Shown piece by piece: positions 1-7,234 of a DNA stretch of 64,000 nt (the stretch's first letter is position 1; each line of letters opens with the position of its first letter). The notes beneath the pieces are model-generated. The model made no database searches. It had not been told where the DNA came from and was given only the letters and a program-made list of their open reading frames with translations. The position numbers and the translations under genes were made by a program. The DNA comes from Microcoleus sp. EPA2. Lineage in GTDB: Bacteria; Cyanobacteriota; Cyanobacteriia; Cyanobacteriales; Microcoleaceae. The stretch lies in NCBI GenBank assembly GCA_020882975.1, contig JAHRFD010000014.1:79628-143627 (forward strand). Reading direction: 5' to 3'.

Positions 1-1505
1 CTATAGCTGCTGCGAGCATGGTGGCAACACTAATTATTTTGCCTTCTTTTGGACGAGTGTTTTTGCCGGAGTTTCAGGAGCAAACTTTGGTGAATACAAT
101 TCTACTGTATCCGGGGATGTCTTTGGAGGCGACAAATAGTGCGGCTTTTGCGATGGAAGATGCTCTTAAGGATGATACCAGATTTGCTTACGTGCAAGTG
201 CGATCGGGCAGAGCTCCCGGTGATGCTGATGCTGCGGGTGTCAATCTGGCTCACATCGACATCGGTTTGAGCGAGGAGGGCATGAAAAATCGGCAGAAAA
301 CTTTGGAATCATTGCGGCAGGAATTTGGGAAATTGCCGGGAGTTGCACCCAATATCGGCGGTTTTATTTCTCACCGGATGGATGAGGTTTTATCCGGTGT
401 CAGAAGTCAGATTGCTGTCAAAATCTTTGGCCCGGATTTAAACGAACTTCGCACCATCGGCGCTCAAGTAGAAGAGCAAATGAAAACTGTTGCAGGAATT
501 GTAGACTTGCAACTGGAACCGCAAGTGCCGGTGCAGCAAATTCAAATTAAGTTTAACCGCCAAGCGGCAGGGAGATACGGTTTGAAAGTGGGAGAACTTT
601 CGGAAATAATTGAGACAGCTTTAAACGGCAAAGTTGTGTCTCAAGTTTTGGAATTGCAGCAAACTTTTGATTTAGTTGTCTGGTTGCAGCCTGAAGCCCG
701 AAATAACTTAGAAACTATTCAAAATTTGTTGGTTGATACCCCCCCTCTTTCCGCCCCTGATAAAGGGGGGGATGAAAGGGGGGGTAAAATTCCCCTCGCC
801 CAAGTTGCGACTGTTAAATACGGTACGGGCCCAAATACGATTAACCGCGAGAATGTTTCTCGGTTGATTGTGGTGGCGGCAAATGCGAAAGGTCGAGATT
901 TGCGATCGGTTGTGAATGAAATTCAAGCTAAAGTTAAACGAGAGGTGCAGTTACCGTTTGGTTATTTTATCCAGTACGGCGGTCAATTTGAGGCGGAACA
1001 AAGGGCTTCGCAGAATATTATGGTGTTTAGTGCGATCGCCTTTGTGGTCATTACAGTATTAATGTACCTTTCCGTCAAGTCAATTCCTTCAACTGCTATG
1101 ATTATGATTAATTTGCCGATCGGATTAGTGGGAGGTGTAATTTCGGTAGCTTTGACTGGGGGCATCATCTCTGTAGCTTCTTTAGTTGGTTTTGTCACTT
1201 TATTTGGTGTTGCTACTCGCAACGGCTTGTTATTAGTAGACAACTACAATACTAAATTTGCGGAAGGAATGCCTTTTAATGAAGTAATTATTAAAGGCTC
1301 GATGGAACGGCTCAATGCTATTTTGATGACGGCTGCCACTTCAGCTTTAGGTTTAGCACCCTTAGTTTTAGAAGGCGGGGCTGGCAAGGAAATTCTGCAA
1401 CCGCTGTCTGTAGTAGTTTTAGGAGGATTGTTTACTTCTACAGCACTGACTCTGTTAGTTTTACCAGCTTTGTATGTTCAATTTAGTAAATATTTATTAA
1501 CATAA
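1..1505 (+). CDS. RND heavy-metal efflux pump inner-membrane subunit (CzcA/CusA-like), 5' truncated by window edge
   Basis: C-terminal part of a large resistance-nodulation-division transporter that would export cations or small molecules by proton antiport together with a membrane-fusion protein and outer-membrane channel. The frame is open from base 3, so the ATG at 18 is internal. Visible are the second periplasmic porter region, a pore segment with the phrase NRENVSRLIVVAA, and then the last membrane helices, including GVATRNGLLLVDNYN and a final hydrophobic stretch near LLVLPALYVQF. These phrases resemble the HME (metal) subgroup more than the HAE1 drug pumps; the substrate is not proven. 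About 15 residues (PPLSAPDKGGDERGG) at 738-785 look like a palindromic repeat inserted in frame between the porter region and the usual 'IPLAQVA' strand. A two-component pair downstream fits a metal-stress locus. Confidence 0.85.
   Translation, partial: IAAASMVATLIILPSFGRVFLPEFQEQTLVNTILLYPGMSLEATNSAAFAMEDALKDDTRFAYVQVRSGRAPGDADAAGVNLAHIDIGLSEEGMKNRQKTLESLRQEFGKLPGVAPNIGGFISHRMDEVLSGVRSQIAVKIFGPDLNELRTIGAQVEEQMKTVAGIVDLQLEPQVPVQQIQIKFNRQAAGRYGLKVGELSEIIETALNGKVVSQVLELQQTFDLVVWLQPEARNNLETIQNLLVDTPPLSAPDKGGDERGGKIPLAQVATVKYGTGPNTINRENVSRLIVVAANAKGRDLRSVVNEIQAKVKREVQLPFGYFIQYGGQFEAEQRASQNIMVFSAIAFVVITVLMYLSVKSIPSTAMIMINLPIGLVGGVISVALTGGIISVASLVGFVTLFGVATRNGLLLVDNYNTKFAEGMPFNEVIIKGSMERLNAILMTAATSALGLAPLVLEGGAGKEILQPLSVVVLGGLFTSTALTLLVLPALYVQFSKYLLT
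738..788. repeat. C/G-rich palindromic repeat inside the RND pump gene
   Basis: A run of C followed about 30 bases later by runs of G, separated by a short AT-containing core. It is the same kind of palindrome as those in spacers at 24.76, 28.06 and 40.28 kb. Here it is translated in frame as a Pro/Gly/Asp-rich loop. Confidence 0.6.
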
Positions 1506-1678
1506 ACTAATCACCCCTAAAATATAGTCTTTCTCAGTTAGGTGAGGTGAGCGTGTAATGGGTAATGGGTAATGAGGCACTTGTGCTGAGCATAGTCGAA
1601 GTATCGATAGTGTAAGTCCTGATAATTTCATTGTTGTGCGTGCTAATCTATAACCATAGTACGCAAACATTAAATCAA

Positions 1679-2182
1679 ATGAAAGCGCTCAAATCAAACT
1701 TAGTTATTCTAGGCAGTGTCGGATTGTTGTTTGTAGGAGCTTGCAGTAAAGGCGACGAAGCCAGCGCTCCCAATAGCAGCCAAACACCCTCTCCTGTAGC
1801 CTCTGCACCTGCGTCTTCAGCTCCCAAGGCTGCTCCTGCGGGTAGTGCGACAACAAACCATCCTCAAGTATCTAAAGGGGGTCAAGTTGTCGAGTCTGGA
1901 GCCTACCACTTAGAACTTTTAACTCAAAAAGAAGCTACCGGAACTCACTTAGATCTTTATTTGCAAAAAGGTGATAACCACGAACCAATTCCCAATGCAA
2001 AAGTGTCAGCTCAAGTGCAATTACCAAATGGAAAACAGCAAACTCTAACCCTAAAATACGATCCTGATGGCAAACATTATGCTGTTGTTTTTCCCGGCAA
2101 AAATCCAGGCAGTTATCCACTCAAGGTGACGGCGGATGTTAACGGAAAAAAAGTAGACGCTCGTTTTACTTTTAATCAATAG
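1679..2182 (+). CDS. Small secreted lipoprotein, function unknown
   Basis: A 167-residue protein beginning MKALKSNLVILGS, with a hydrophobic signal segment and a lipobox ending VGAC around residue 22, so it should be lipid-anchored after signal peptidase II cleavage. A low-complexity Ser/Ala/Pro linker (residues ~25-60) follows. The folded domain (~70-167) has alternating strands and the phrases PIPNAKVSAQVQLPNGKQQT and GSYPLKVTADVNGKK, reminiscent of small Ig-like YtkA/FixH-type domains; that assignment is weak. The frame extends upstream to 1631, but only the start at 1679 puts the signal peptide at the N terminus. Lying between the pump and the two-component system, it may be a periplasmic metal or stress accessory protein (inference). 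Confidence 0.7.
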   Translation: MKALKSNLVILGSVGLLFVGACSKGDEASAPNSSQTPSPVASAPASSAPKAAPAGSATTNHPQVSKGGQVVESGAYHLELLTQKEATGTHLDLYLQKGDNHEPIPNAKVSAQVQLPNGKQQTLTLKYDPDGKHYAVVFPGKNPGSYPLKVTADVNGKKVDARFTFNQ

Positions 2183-2204
2183 ACATCTCCCATAATTACT
2201 GTGT

Positions 2205-2228
2205 AACAGGCTCTCCAGCCTGTTTTTT
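2205..2228 (+). terminator. Rho-independent terminator after the lipoprotein gene
   Basis: Perfect 8-bp stem AACAGGCT / AGCCTGTT with a 4-base loop, overlapping a run of six T. It sits 22 bases after the lipoprotein stop and 27 bases before the response regulator start. Confidence 0.75.
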
Positions 2229-2254
2229 ACAATATTTTTGTGTAAATTAGAATT

Positions 2255-2944
2255 ATGAGAGTTTTGCTAGTTGAAGATGAGCCTGATTTAGGGAAGGCGA
2301 TCGATCGCACTTTGAAGCAGGAAAGATATATAGTGGACTGGGCCCAGGATGGCCAAGAAGCTTGGGGTTATCTGGAAAATCAGTGCATGGAATATACCCT
2401 GGCTATTTTTGACTGGTTGCTCCCAGGATTGTCAGGATTAGAACTGCTGCGTAGATTGCGTGGGAAAAATAGCGCTCTGCCAGTATTAATGCTCACAGCA
2501 AAAGACCGGATGGAAGATAAAGTAGCGGGACTAGATGCCGGGGCTGACGATTATTTAGTTAAACCCTTTGGGATGGCGGAACTGTTAGCAAGATTGCGGG
2601 CTTTGCAAAGGCGATCGCCCCAAATTCAGCCCCAACAATTAGAAGTAGGGAATCTCATTTTAGACTGCGGAAATCGCACAGTTTTTCGGCAGGATTCCAG
2701 GGGCAAAAATCAGACAGTTTTCTTGACAAACAAAGAATTTCAACTACTAGAATACTTCATGAAACATCCCAACCAAATTGTGGCCACAGAACAAATTCGG
2801 AATCAGCTATGGGAGGTTAGTGCAGATACTTTTAGCAATGTGGTAGCGGCTCAAGTGCGCTTGCTGCGGCGCAAACTGGAATTAGCAGGCTGCGCAAACT
2901 TAATTGAAACTGTACATGGTGTTGGCTACCGGATGAGAAATTAA
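2255..2944 (+). CDS. rppA: OmpR-family response regulator, RppA/NrsR-like
   Basis: A 229-residue two-domain regulator. The receiver domain (1-~118) begins MRVLLVEDEPDLGKA, with the acidic pair E8/D9, the phospho-acceptor Asp in IFDWLLPGLSG, and the conserved Lys in DDYLVKPFG. The winged-helix DNA-binding domain (~130-229) ends ETVHGVGYRMRN, typical of the OmpR/PhoB class. It is followed by a histidine kinase gene on the same strand; sequence and gene order resemble cyanobacterial RppA-RppB (NrsR-NrsS in Synechocystis), which responds to metal or redox signals. With a metal-type RND pump just upstream, control of metal export is a reasonable inference. The symbol rests on resemblance only. Confidence 0.85.
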   Translation: MRVLLVEDEPDLGKAIDRTLKQERYIVDWAQDGQEAWGYLENQCMEYTLAIFDWLLPGLSGLELLRRLRGKNSALPVLMLTAKDRMEDKVAGLDAGADDYLVKPFGMAELLARLRALQRRSPQIQPQQLEVGNLILDCGNRTVFRQDSRGKNQTVFLTNKEFQLLEYFMKHPNQIVATEQIRNQLWEVSADTFSNVVAAQVRLLRRKLELAGCANLIETVHGVGYRMRN

Positions 2945-2992
2945 ATTAAGGCGGGCAAGATGCCCACCCCACAATAAAATTTAATGATTAAA

Positions 2993-3125
2993 CCGCAGAG
3001 GGCGCAGAGAACGCAGATTGAGAGAAGAGAGAGATGAATAATTCCGATGCTAATGGATTTGCTATCATTAGATAAAACCGTTTCTCTCTTTTCTCCTCCT
3101 CTGCGTTCTCTGCGTTCTCTGCGGT
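2993..3125. repeat. Long imperfect palindromic element between regulator and kinase genes
   Basis: Arms of about 45 bases. The left starts CCGCAGAGGGCGCAGAG and the right ends GTTCTCTGCGTTCTCTGCGG. They pair around a ~45-base centre, so the transcript could form a long hairpin. Related single arms occur near 40380-40416. It looks like a MITE-sized dispersed repeat and separates rppA from rppB by 232 bases. Confidence 0.75.
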
Positions 3126-3176
3126 AAAAAAAATCTCATGCCCAAGCAATTACCAATTACTAAAAAATGATAAAAC

Positions 3177-4508
3177 GTGAATCAAAATAAATTATTTAAC
3201 CGAACCCGATCGCAATTAGCCATTTCCTATGCCGCTGTAATGGGTTTGATTTTAAGCTTGTTGGGATTTGGCGTATACAAGGCGATCGCCCACGCTCATT
3301 GGGTAGCCATAGATCGCGAATTAGAATCCGTAGCCGGGACGCTGCACGACAGTCTAGAACTCAAATTGCAGCATCCAGGACGCTTGGAACCCATCGTAAA
3401 TGAACTTTTGCCTAACCTCCGCGTAATTGGAATTAACGGCATTAAACAACCAATTCGCCCTCGGCATATTTTAAGCGCTATCAACCAAGGCTATTACTAT
3501 ATTCGTTTATTTGATGCTTCCGGGAAATTGATTGCTACAGCCGGGGCAGTTCCTGATGAATTACCCCCAGAATTTAATTCTAAATATTGGCAAACCGTGA
3601 CTGATAGGCAAGGCAATCTCTATCATCAAGTTTCGGTATTTTTACATACAAAAGACCAGGAAGATTGGGGCTATTTTCAATTGGGTCGCAGTCTGCAAGA
3701 CTTCAATGATTATCTCACTACAGTGAAATTGGTTTTAAAATTAGGATTACCGACAGCATTAATGTTGGTGGGTTTTTCTAGTTGGTGGCTGGCAGGATTG
3801 GCGATGAAACCAATTTACTCTTCCTACCGACAAATTCAACAGTTTACAGCGGATGCTGCCCACGAATTACGCACGCCTTTAGCTGCTTCTCAGGCGACAG
3901 TTGAATCGGCGCTGTTGATGCCTCAATTGGATGAAAAAGAGGCGCGGGAAATTTTGCGGACGATCGATCGCCAAAACCGACGATTGACTCAGTTAGTTGC
4001 CGATTTGTTGTTGTTGGCTCGCATGGATAATCAACCGATACCTCCTCGCCCTCAATGGTGTTGTTTAAATGACTTGGTGAACGATTTGGTGGAGGAATTA
4101 GCCGCCATGGCGATCGCTAGCGGGGTAGCCCTAACATCGGAATTGCGCGTACAGCAGCAATTAAATGTTGTCGGCGATTCCGACCAACTTTATCGCCTGG
4201 TTGCTAATTTAATTGTGAATGGGATTCAATACACTCCGGCTGGGGGAAAAGTAACAGTTATTGTAGATTGCAGTCACACTGAGGCGATAATTCAGGTGCA
4301 GGATACCGGGATTGGGATTGGGACGACTGAACAAGGGCGAATTTTCGATCGCTTCTACCGAGTAAATAGCGATCGATCGCGCCATACCGGCGGTTCGGGA
4401 TTGGGATTGGCGATCGCCCAAACCATAGCCCGCGCCCATCGCGGTAGCCTCACCGCCCGCAGCGAATTGGGGCGCGGTACCACTTTTCTGCTGCGGCTGC
4501 CCCTGTAA
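3177..4508 (+). CDS. rppB: Membrane sensor histidine kinase, RppB/NrsS-like
   Basis: A 443-residue kinase starting with GTG at 3177; no in-frame ATG lies just upstream. Transmembrane helix 1 is at ~16-38 (AAVMGLILSLLGFGVY). A periplasmic sensor region (~40-180) follows, then a second helix (~185-208) and a HisKA domain with the phospho-accepting His in DAAHELRTPLAAS. The HATPase_c domain (~320-443) has N-box N in LIVNGIQYTP, G1 DTGIGIG and G2 GGSGLGLAIA. It probably phosphorylates the regulator encoded upstream and senses a periplasmic cue such as metal ions, as described for the RppB/NrsS family; the actual signal cannot be read here. Regulator and kinase are separated by a palindromic repeat, so co-transcription is uncertain. 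Confidence 0.85.
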   Translation: MNQNKLFNRTRSQLAISYAAVMGLILSLLGFGVYKAIAHAHWVAIDRELESVAGTLHDSLELKLQHPGRLEPIVNELLPNLRVIGINGIKQPIRPRHILSAINQGYYYIRLFDASGKLIATAGAVPDELPPEFNSKYWQTVTDRQGNLYHQVSVFLHTKDQEDWGYFQLGRSLQDFNDYLTTVKLVLKLGLPTALMLVGFSSWWLAGLAMKPIYSSYRQIQQFTADAAHELRTPLAASQATVESALLMPQLDEKEAREILRTIDRQNRRLTQLVADLLLLARMDNQPIPPRPQWCCLNDLVNDLVEELAAMAIASGVALTSELRVQQQLNVVGDSDQLYRLVANLIVNGIQYTPAGGKVTVIVDCSHTEAIIQVQDTGIGIGTTEQGRIFDRFYRVNSDRSRHTGGSGLGLAIAQTIARAHRGSLTARSELGRGTTFLLRLPL

Positions 4509-4602
4509 GCTATGATGTGGGGGAAACCGAATCATTTTTTTGTGGTAATCCCTTTGGCAAAAGGTAGCGCGATCGCCCAAAATCATTAAATAGTCATTAG
4601 TC

Positions 4603-4643
4603 AGTTGACAGTTGACAGTTGACAGTTGACAGTTGACAGTTGA
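4603..4643. repeat. Heptanucleotide tandem repeat (CAGTTGA), about 6 copies
   Basis: Consecutive CAGTTGA units, followed to about 4756 by looser arrays of TTGTTATT-like and ACTAATAACTAATGACTA-like units. This fills most of the 267-base spacer between rppB and htpG. Similar arrays occur at 29.7 and 45.1-45.9 kb. Confidence 0.85.
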
Positions 4644-4775
4644 CTCCGAAAGCAGTTGTTATTTGTTACTTGTTGTTTGTTATTTGTTGGACATAGCAAC
4701 TAATAACTAATGACTAATAACTAATGACTAAAGACCAATGACTACTGACTCCTAACAATTACCTAGGGTAAAATT

Positions 4776-6764
4776 ATGACAGTTTTAGAACAGGGAACAA
4801 TCTCAATCCATACCGAAAATATTTTCCCGATTATCAAGAAGTCGCTATACACTGACCATGAAGTCTTCTTGCGGGAACTAATTTCTAACGGCGTAGATGC
4901 AATTGCTAAACTCAAAATGGTTTCCCGTTCCGGCGAATACAGCGGCGACATTGGCGAACCAGAAATCACCATTGCGATCGACAAAGAAAACAAAACACTC
5001 TCGATCACCGACAACGGCATCGGCATGACAGCCGATGAAGTTAGAAAATACATTAACCAAGTCGCTTTTTCCAGCGCTGAAGAATTTATTCAAAAATATC
5101 AAGGCAGTGGCGACGACGCCATTATCGGTCACTTCGGACTCGGTTTCTACTCTTCTTTCATGGTCGCTCAAAAAGTAGATATCGAAACCCTTTCTTACCA
5201 AGAAGGGGCCCAAGCCGTACACTGGTCCTGCGACGGTTCACCCGCTTTTGAACTATCAGAATCTACCCGCACCCAACGCGGCACTACAATTACCCTCACT
5301 CTCCAAGAAGAAGAACAAGAATATCTAGAACCAAGCCGCATTAAGCAGTTAATCAAAACTTACTGCGATTTCATGCCAGTTCCCATCAAATTTGAGGGAG
5401 AAGAACTCAACAAACACAAGGCTATTTGGCGGGAATCAGCCAGCAATTTACAAAAAGAAGACTACTTAGAACTATACCGCCACCTTTATCCGTTCCAAGA
5501 AGAGCCGCTGCTGTGGGTACACCTGAATACCGATTATCCTTTTATTGTCAACGGCATTCTTTATTTTCCCAAACTGCGCCCTGATGTCGATGTCACCCAA
5601 GGCAACATTAAGCTCTTCTGCAATCAGGTTTTTGTCAGCGAACATTGCGAAGAAATTATTCCGAAATTCTTGATGCCACTGCGGGGAGTCATTGACAGTA
5701 CCGACATTCCGCTGAACGTGTCTCGCAGTTCGCTGCAAAGCAATCGCACGGTGCGGAGAATAGCTGATTATATCGCCAAAAAAGTGGGCGATCGCCTCAA
5801 GGAACTTTACCGGGACGATCGCAACGAGTACATCCGTTGCTGGCAAGATATCGGCACTTTTGTCAAGTTCGGAGCACTCAACGATGACAAGTTCAAAAAG
5901 CAAATTGAAGATATCTTAATCTATCGCAGCACCTACGAACCAACAGCCGTCAAGCCAGAAAGCGAGACACCAGAAGTGCAAGTGCAAGCCGAGGAAGGAG
6001 ATTTGTGGCAAGATGTGACTCCCAAGTCCGAAACTTCCGGTTCAACCCAGCCTTACACCACCCTGAAAGAGTATTTAGAACGCAATCAAAAACGTCACGA
6101 AAATCGTGTATTTTACTGTACAGAGCCGGCATCACAAGCAACTTACGTTGCACTGCACAAAAGCCAAGGTTTAGAAGTGTTGTTCATGGATTCTTTCATT
6201 GACACCCACTTCATTAGTTTCCTCGAACGAGAATATTCCGATGTCAAATTCTCGCGAGTGGATTCCGACTTAGATGATACGCTAATTGACAAAGAAAAAG
6301 AAGCGGAAATTGTCGATCCGACTACCAATAAAACTCGCAGCGAACAAGTTAAAGAATTGTTCCAAAAAGCTCTGAATAAGCCAAAAGTGAATATCCGCAC
6401 AGAAGCTTTAAAGTCAGACGCTGCGGAGGCGACACCCCCTGCGATCGTCCTGTTACCCGAAGCTTTGCGCCGGATGCGCGACATGACGGCTCTATTGCAG
6501 CAGCAAGCGGCCGAATTCCCCGAAGAGCACGTTTTGCTGGTGAATACAGCCCACCCGTTGATTCAAAATCTGGCTAATTTGAGTCAAGGTTCGATTATTC
6601 AAGGCGGTGGCGAGTCTCCCTCGGCCCAATTGGCGAGCATGATTTGTCACCACGTTTACGACTTGGCCCTGATGGCTCAGAAGGGTTTTGATGCTGAGGG
6701 GATGAAGGAGTTTGTGGAGCGATCGAATCAAGTATTGACAAAATTGACCGAACGTGCACTCTAA
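4776..6764 (+). CDS. htpG: Molecular chaperone HtpG (Hsp90)
   Basis: A 662-residue cytosolic Hsp90. The GHKL ATPase domain (1-~215) shows ELISNGVDAIAKL (family usually SNASDA, with the Asp kept), DNGIGMT and GHFGLGFYS. The middle domain (~220-480) includes RGVIDSTDIPLNVSRS, with the conserved Arg-containing loop. The C-terminal dimerisation domain (~500-662) lacks a eukaryotic MEEVD tail, as expected for bacteria. An acidic, poorly conserved linker (~395-425) lies before TTLKEYLERN. Length and order are normal for cyanobacterial HtpG, which helps heat and oxidative stress tolerance and phycobilisome assembly (family knowledge). No heat-shock operator was identified in the repeat-rich upstream region. 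Confidence 0.97.
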   Translation: MTVLEQGTISIHTENIFPIIKKSLYTDHEVFLRELISNGVDAIAKLKMVSRSGEYSGDIGEPEITIAIDKENKTLSITDNGIGMTADEVRKYINQVAFSSAEEFIQKYQGSGDDAIIGHFGLGFYSSFMVAQKVDIETLSYQEGAQAVHWSCDGSPAFELSESTRTQRGTTITLTLQEEEQEYLEPSRIKQLIKTYCDFMPVPIKFEGEELNKHKAIWRESASNLQKEDYLELYRHLYPFQEEPLLWVHLNTDYPFIVNGILYFPKLRPDVDVTQGNIKLFCNQVFVSEHCEEIIPKFLMPLRGVIDSTDIPLNVSRSSLQSNRTVRRIADYIAKKVGDRLKELYRDDRNEYIRCWQDIGTFVKFGALNDDKFKKQIEDILIYRSTYEPTAVKPESETPEVQVQAEEGDLWQDVTPKSETSGSTQPYTTLKEYLERNQKRHENRVFYCTEPASQATYVALHKSQGLEVLFMDSFIDTHFISFLEREYSDVKFSRVDSDLDDTLIDKEKEAEIVDPTTNKTRSEQVKELFQKALNKPKVNIRTEALKSDAAEATPPAIVLLPEALRRMRDMTALLQQQAAEFPEEHVLLVNTAHPLIQNLANLSQGSIIQGGGESPSAQLASMICHHVYDLALMAQKGFDAEGMKEFVERSNQVLTKLTERAL

Positions 6765-6849
6765 TTAACCCCCCAACCCTCCCTTGCTAAAGTGGGGAAC
6801 CAGAGGAAGGAGCAAGAATTTATTTCCACTGAAAAAGGGATAAATCAAG

Positions 6850-6886
6850 GCTTCTTCCTTCTTCCTTCTTCCTTCTTCCTTCGGCT
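6850..6886. repeat. Short CTTCTTC-type tandem repeat upstream of rpmB
   Basis: About five units of TTCTTCC/CTTCTTCCTTC in the htpG-rpmB spacer. Just before it, near 6770-6800, lies a degenerate CCCCCC...GTGGGG fragment of the C/G-rich palindrome family. Confidence 0.7.
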
Positions 6887-6930
6887 ATAATGAAAGGCTG
6901 CACGCAAAAAACACTAATCTGGAGGGCAAT

Positions 6931-7167
6931 ATGTCACGGAAATGTCAGCTAACGGGGAAGAAAGCGAATAATGGTTTTGCAGTTTCTCACTCACACCACC
7001 GCACTCACAAGTTGCAAGAAGCAAATTTACAGTGGAAGCGGGTTTGGTGGCCACAGGAGAAACGCTGGGTGAAACTTCACCTTTCCACAAAGGCCATTAA
7101 AACCTTGCAACACAAGGGTTTGGAAATTATGGCGAAGGAAGCTGGAATTAACCTCTACAAAATGTAA
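6931..7167 (+). CDS. rpmB: 50S ribosomal protein L28
   Basis: A 78-residue protein beginning [15 protein letters not shown], the canonical L28 N terminus, with the basic stretch SHSHHRTHK and the end [11 protein letters not shown]. Length matches cyanobacterial and plastid L28. GGAGGG at 6920-6925 is placed as a ribosome-binding site. It is monocistronic here, with a palindromic repeat immediately downstream that may act as a terminator. Confidence 0.97.
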   Translation: MSRKCQLTGKKANNGFAVSHSHHRTHKLQEANLQWKRVWWPQEKRWVKLHLSTKAIKTLQHKGLEIMAKEAGINLYKM

Positions 7168-7177
7168 GACTAAGAAA

Positions 7178-7234
7178 GGACTAAAGTCCTTACTACAAAC
7201 CTGTTGTTTAGGTTGGTAGTAAGGACTTTAGTGC
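7178..7234. repeat. Palindromic repeat between rpmB and the cyclase gene, possible bidirectional terminator
   Basis: Arms ACTAAAGTCCTTACTACAAA (from 7180) and GGTTGGTAGTAAGGACTTTA (from 7211) pair with one or two mismatches around a ~9-base loop. It ends at the stop codon of the minus-strand cyclase and starts 10 bases after rpmB, so it could terminate both transcripts. The same sequence family makes up the 86-bp tandem array at 12345-12588. Confidence 0.75.

Noticed and set aside
1631..1678. Longer start for the lipoprotein
   Set aside because: It would bury the signal peptide 16 residues inside the protein.
4603..4756. Iteron-type replication origin or binding sites
   Set aside because: Simple heptamer repeats without DnaA-box pattern or replication gene; similar arrays occur in several other spacers.
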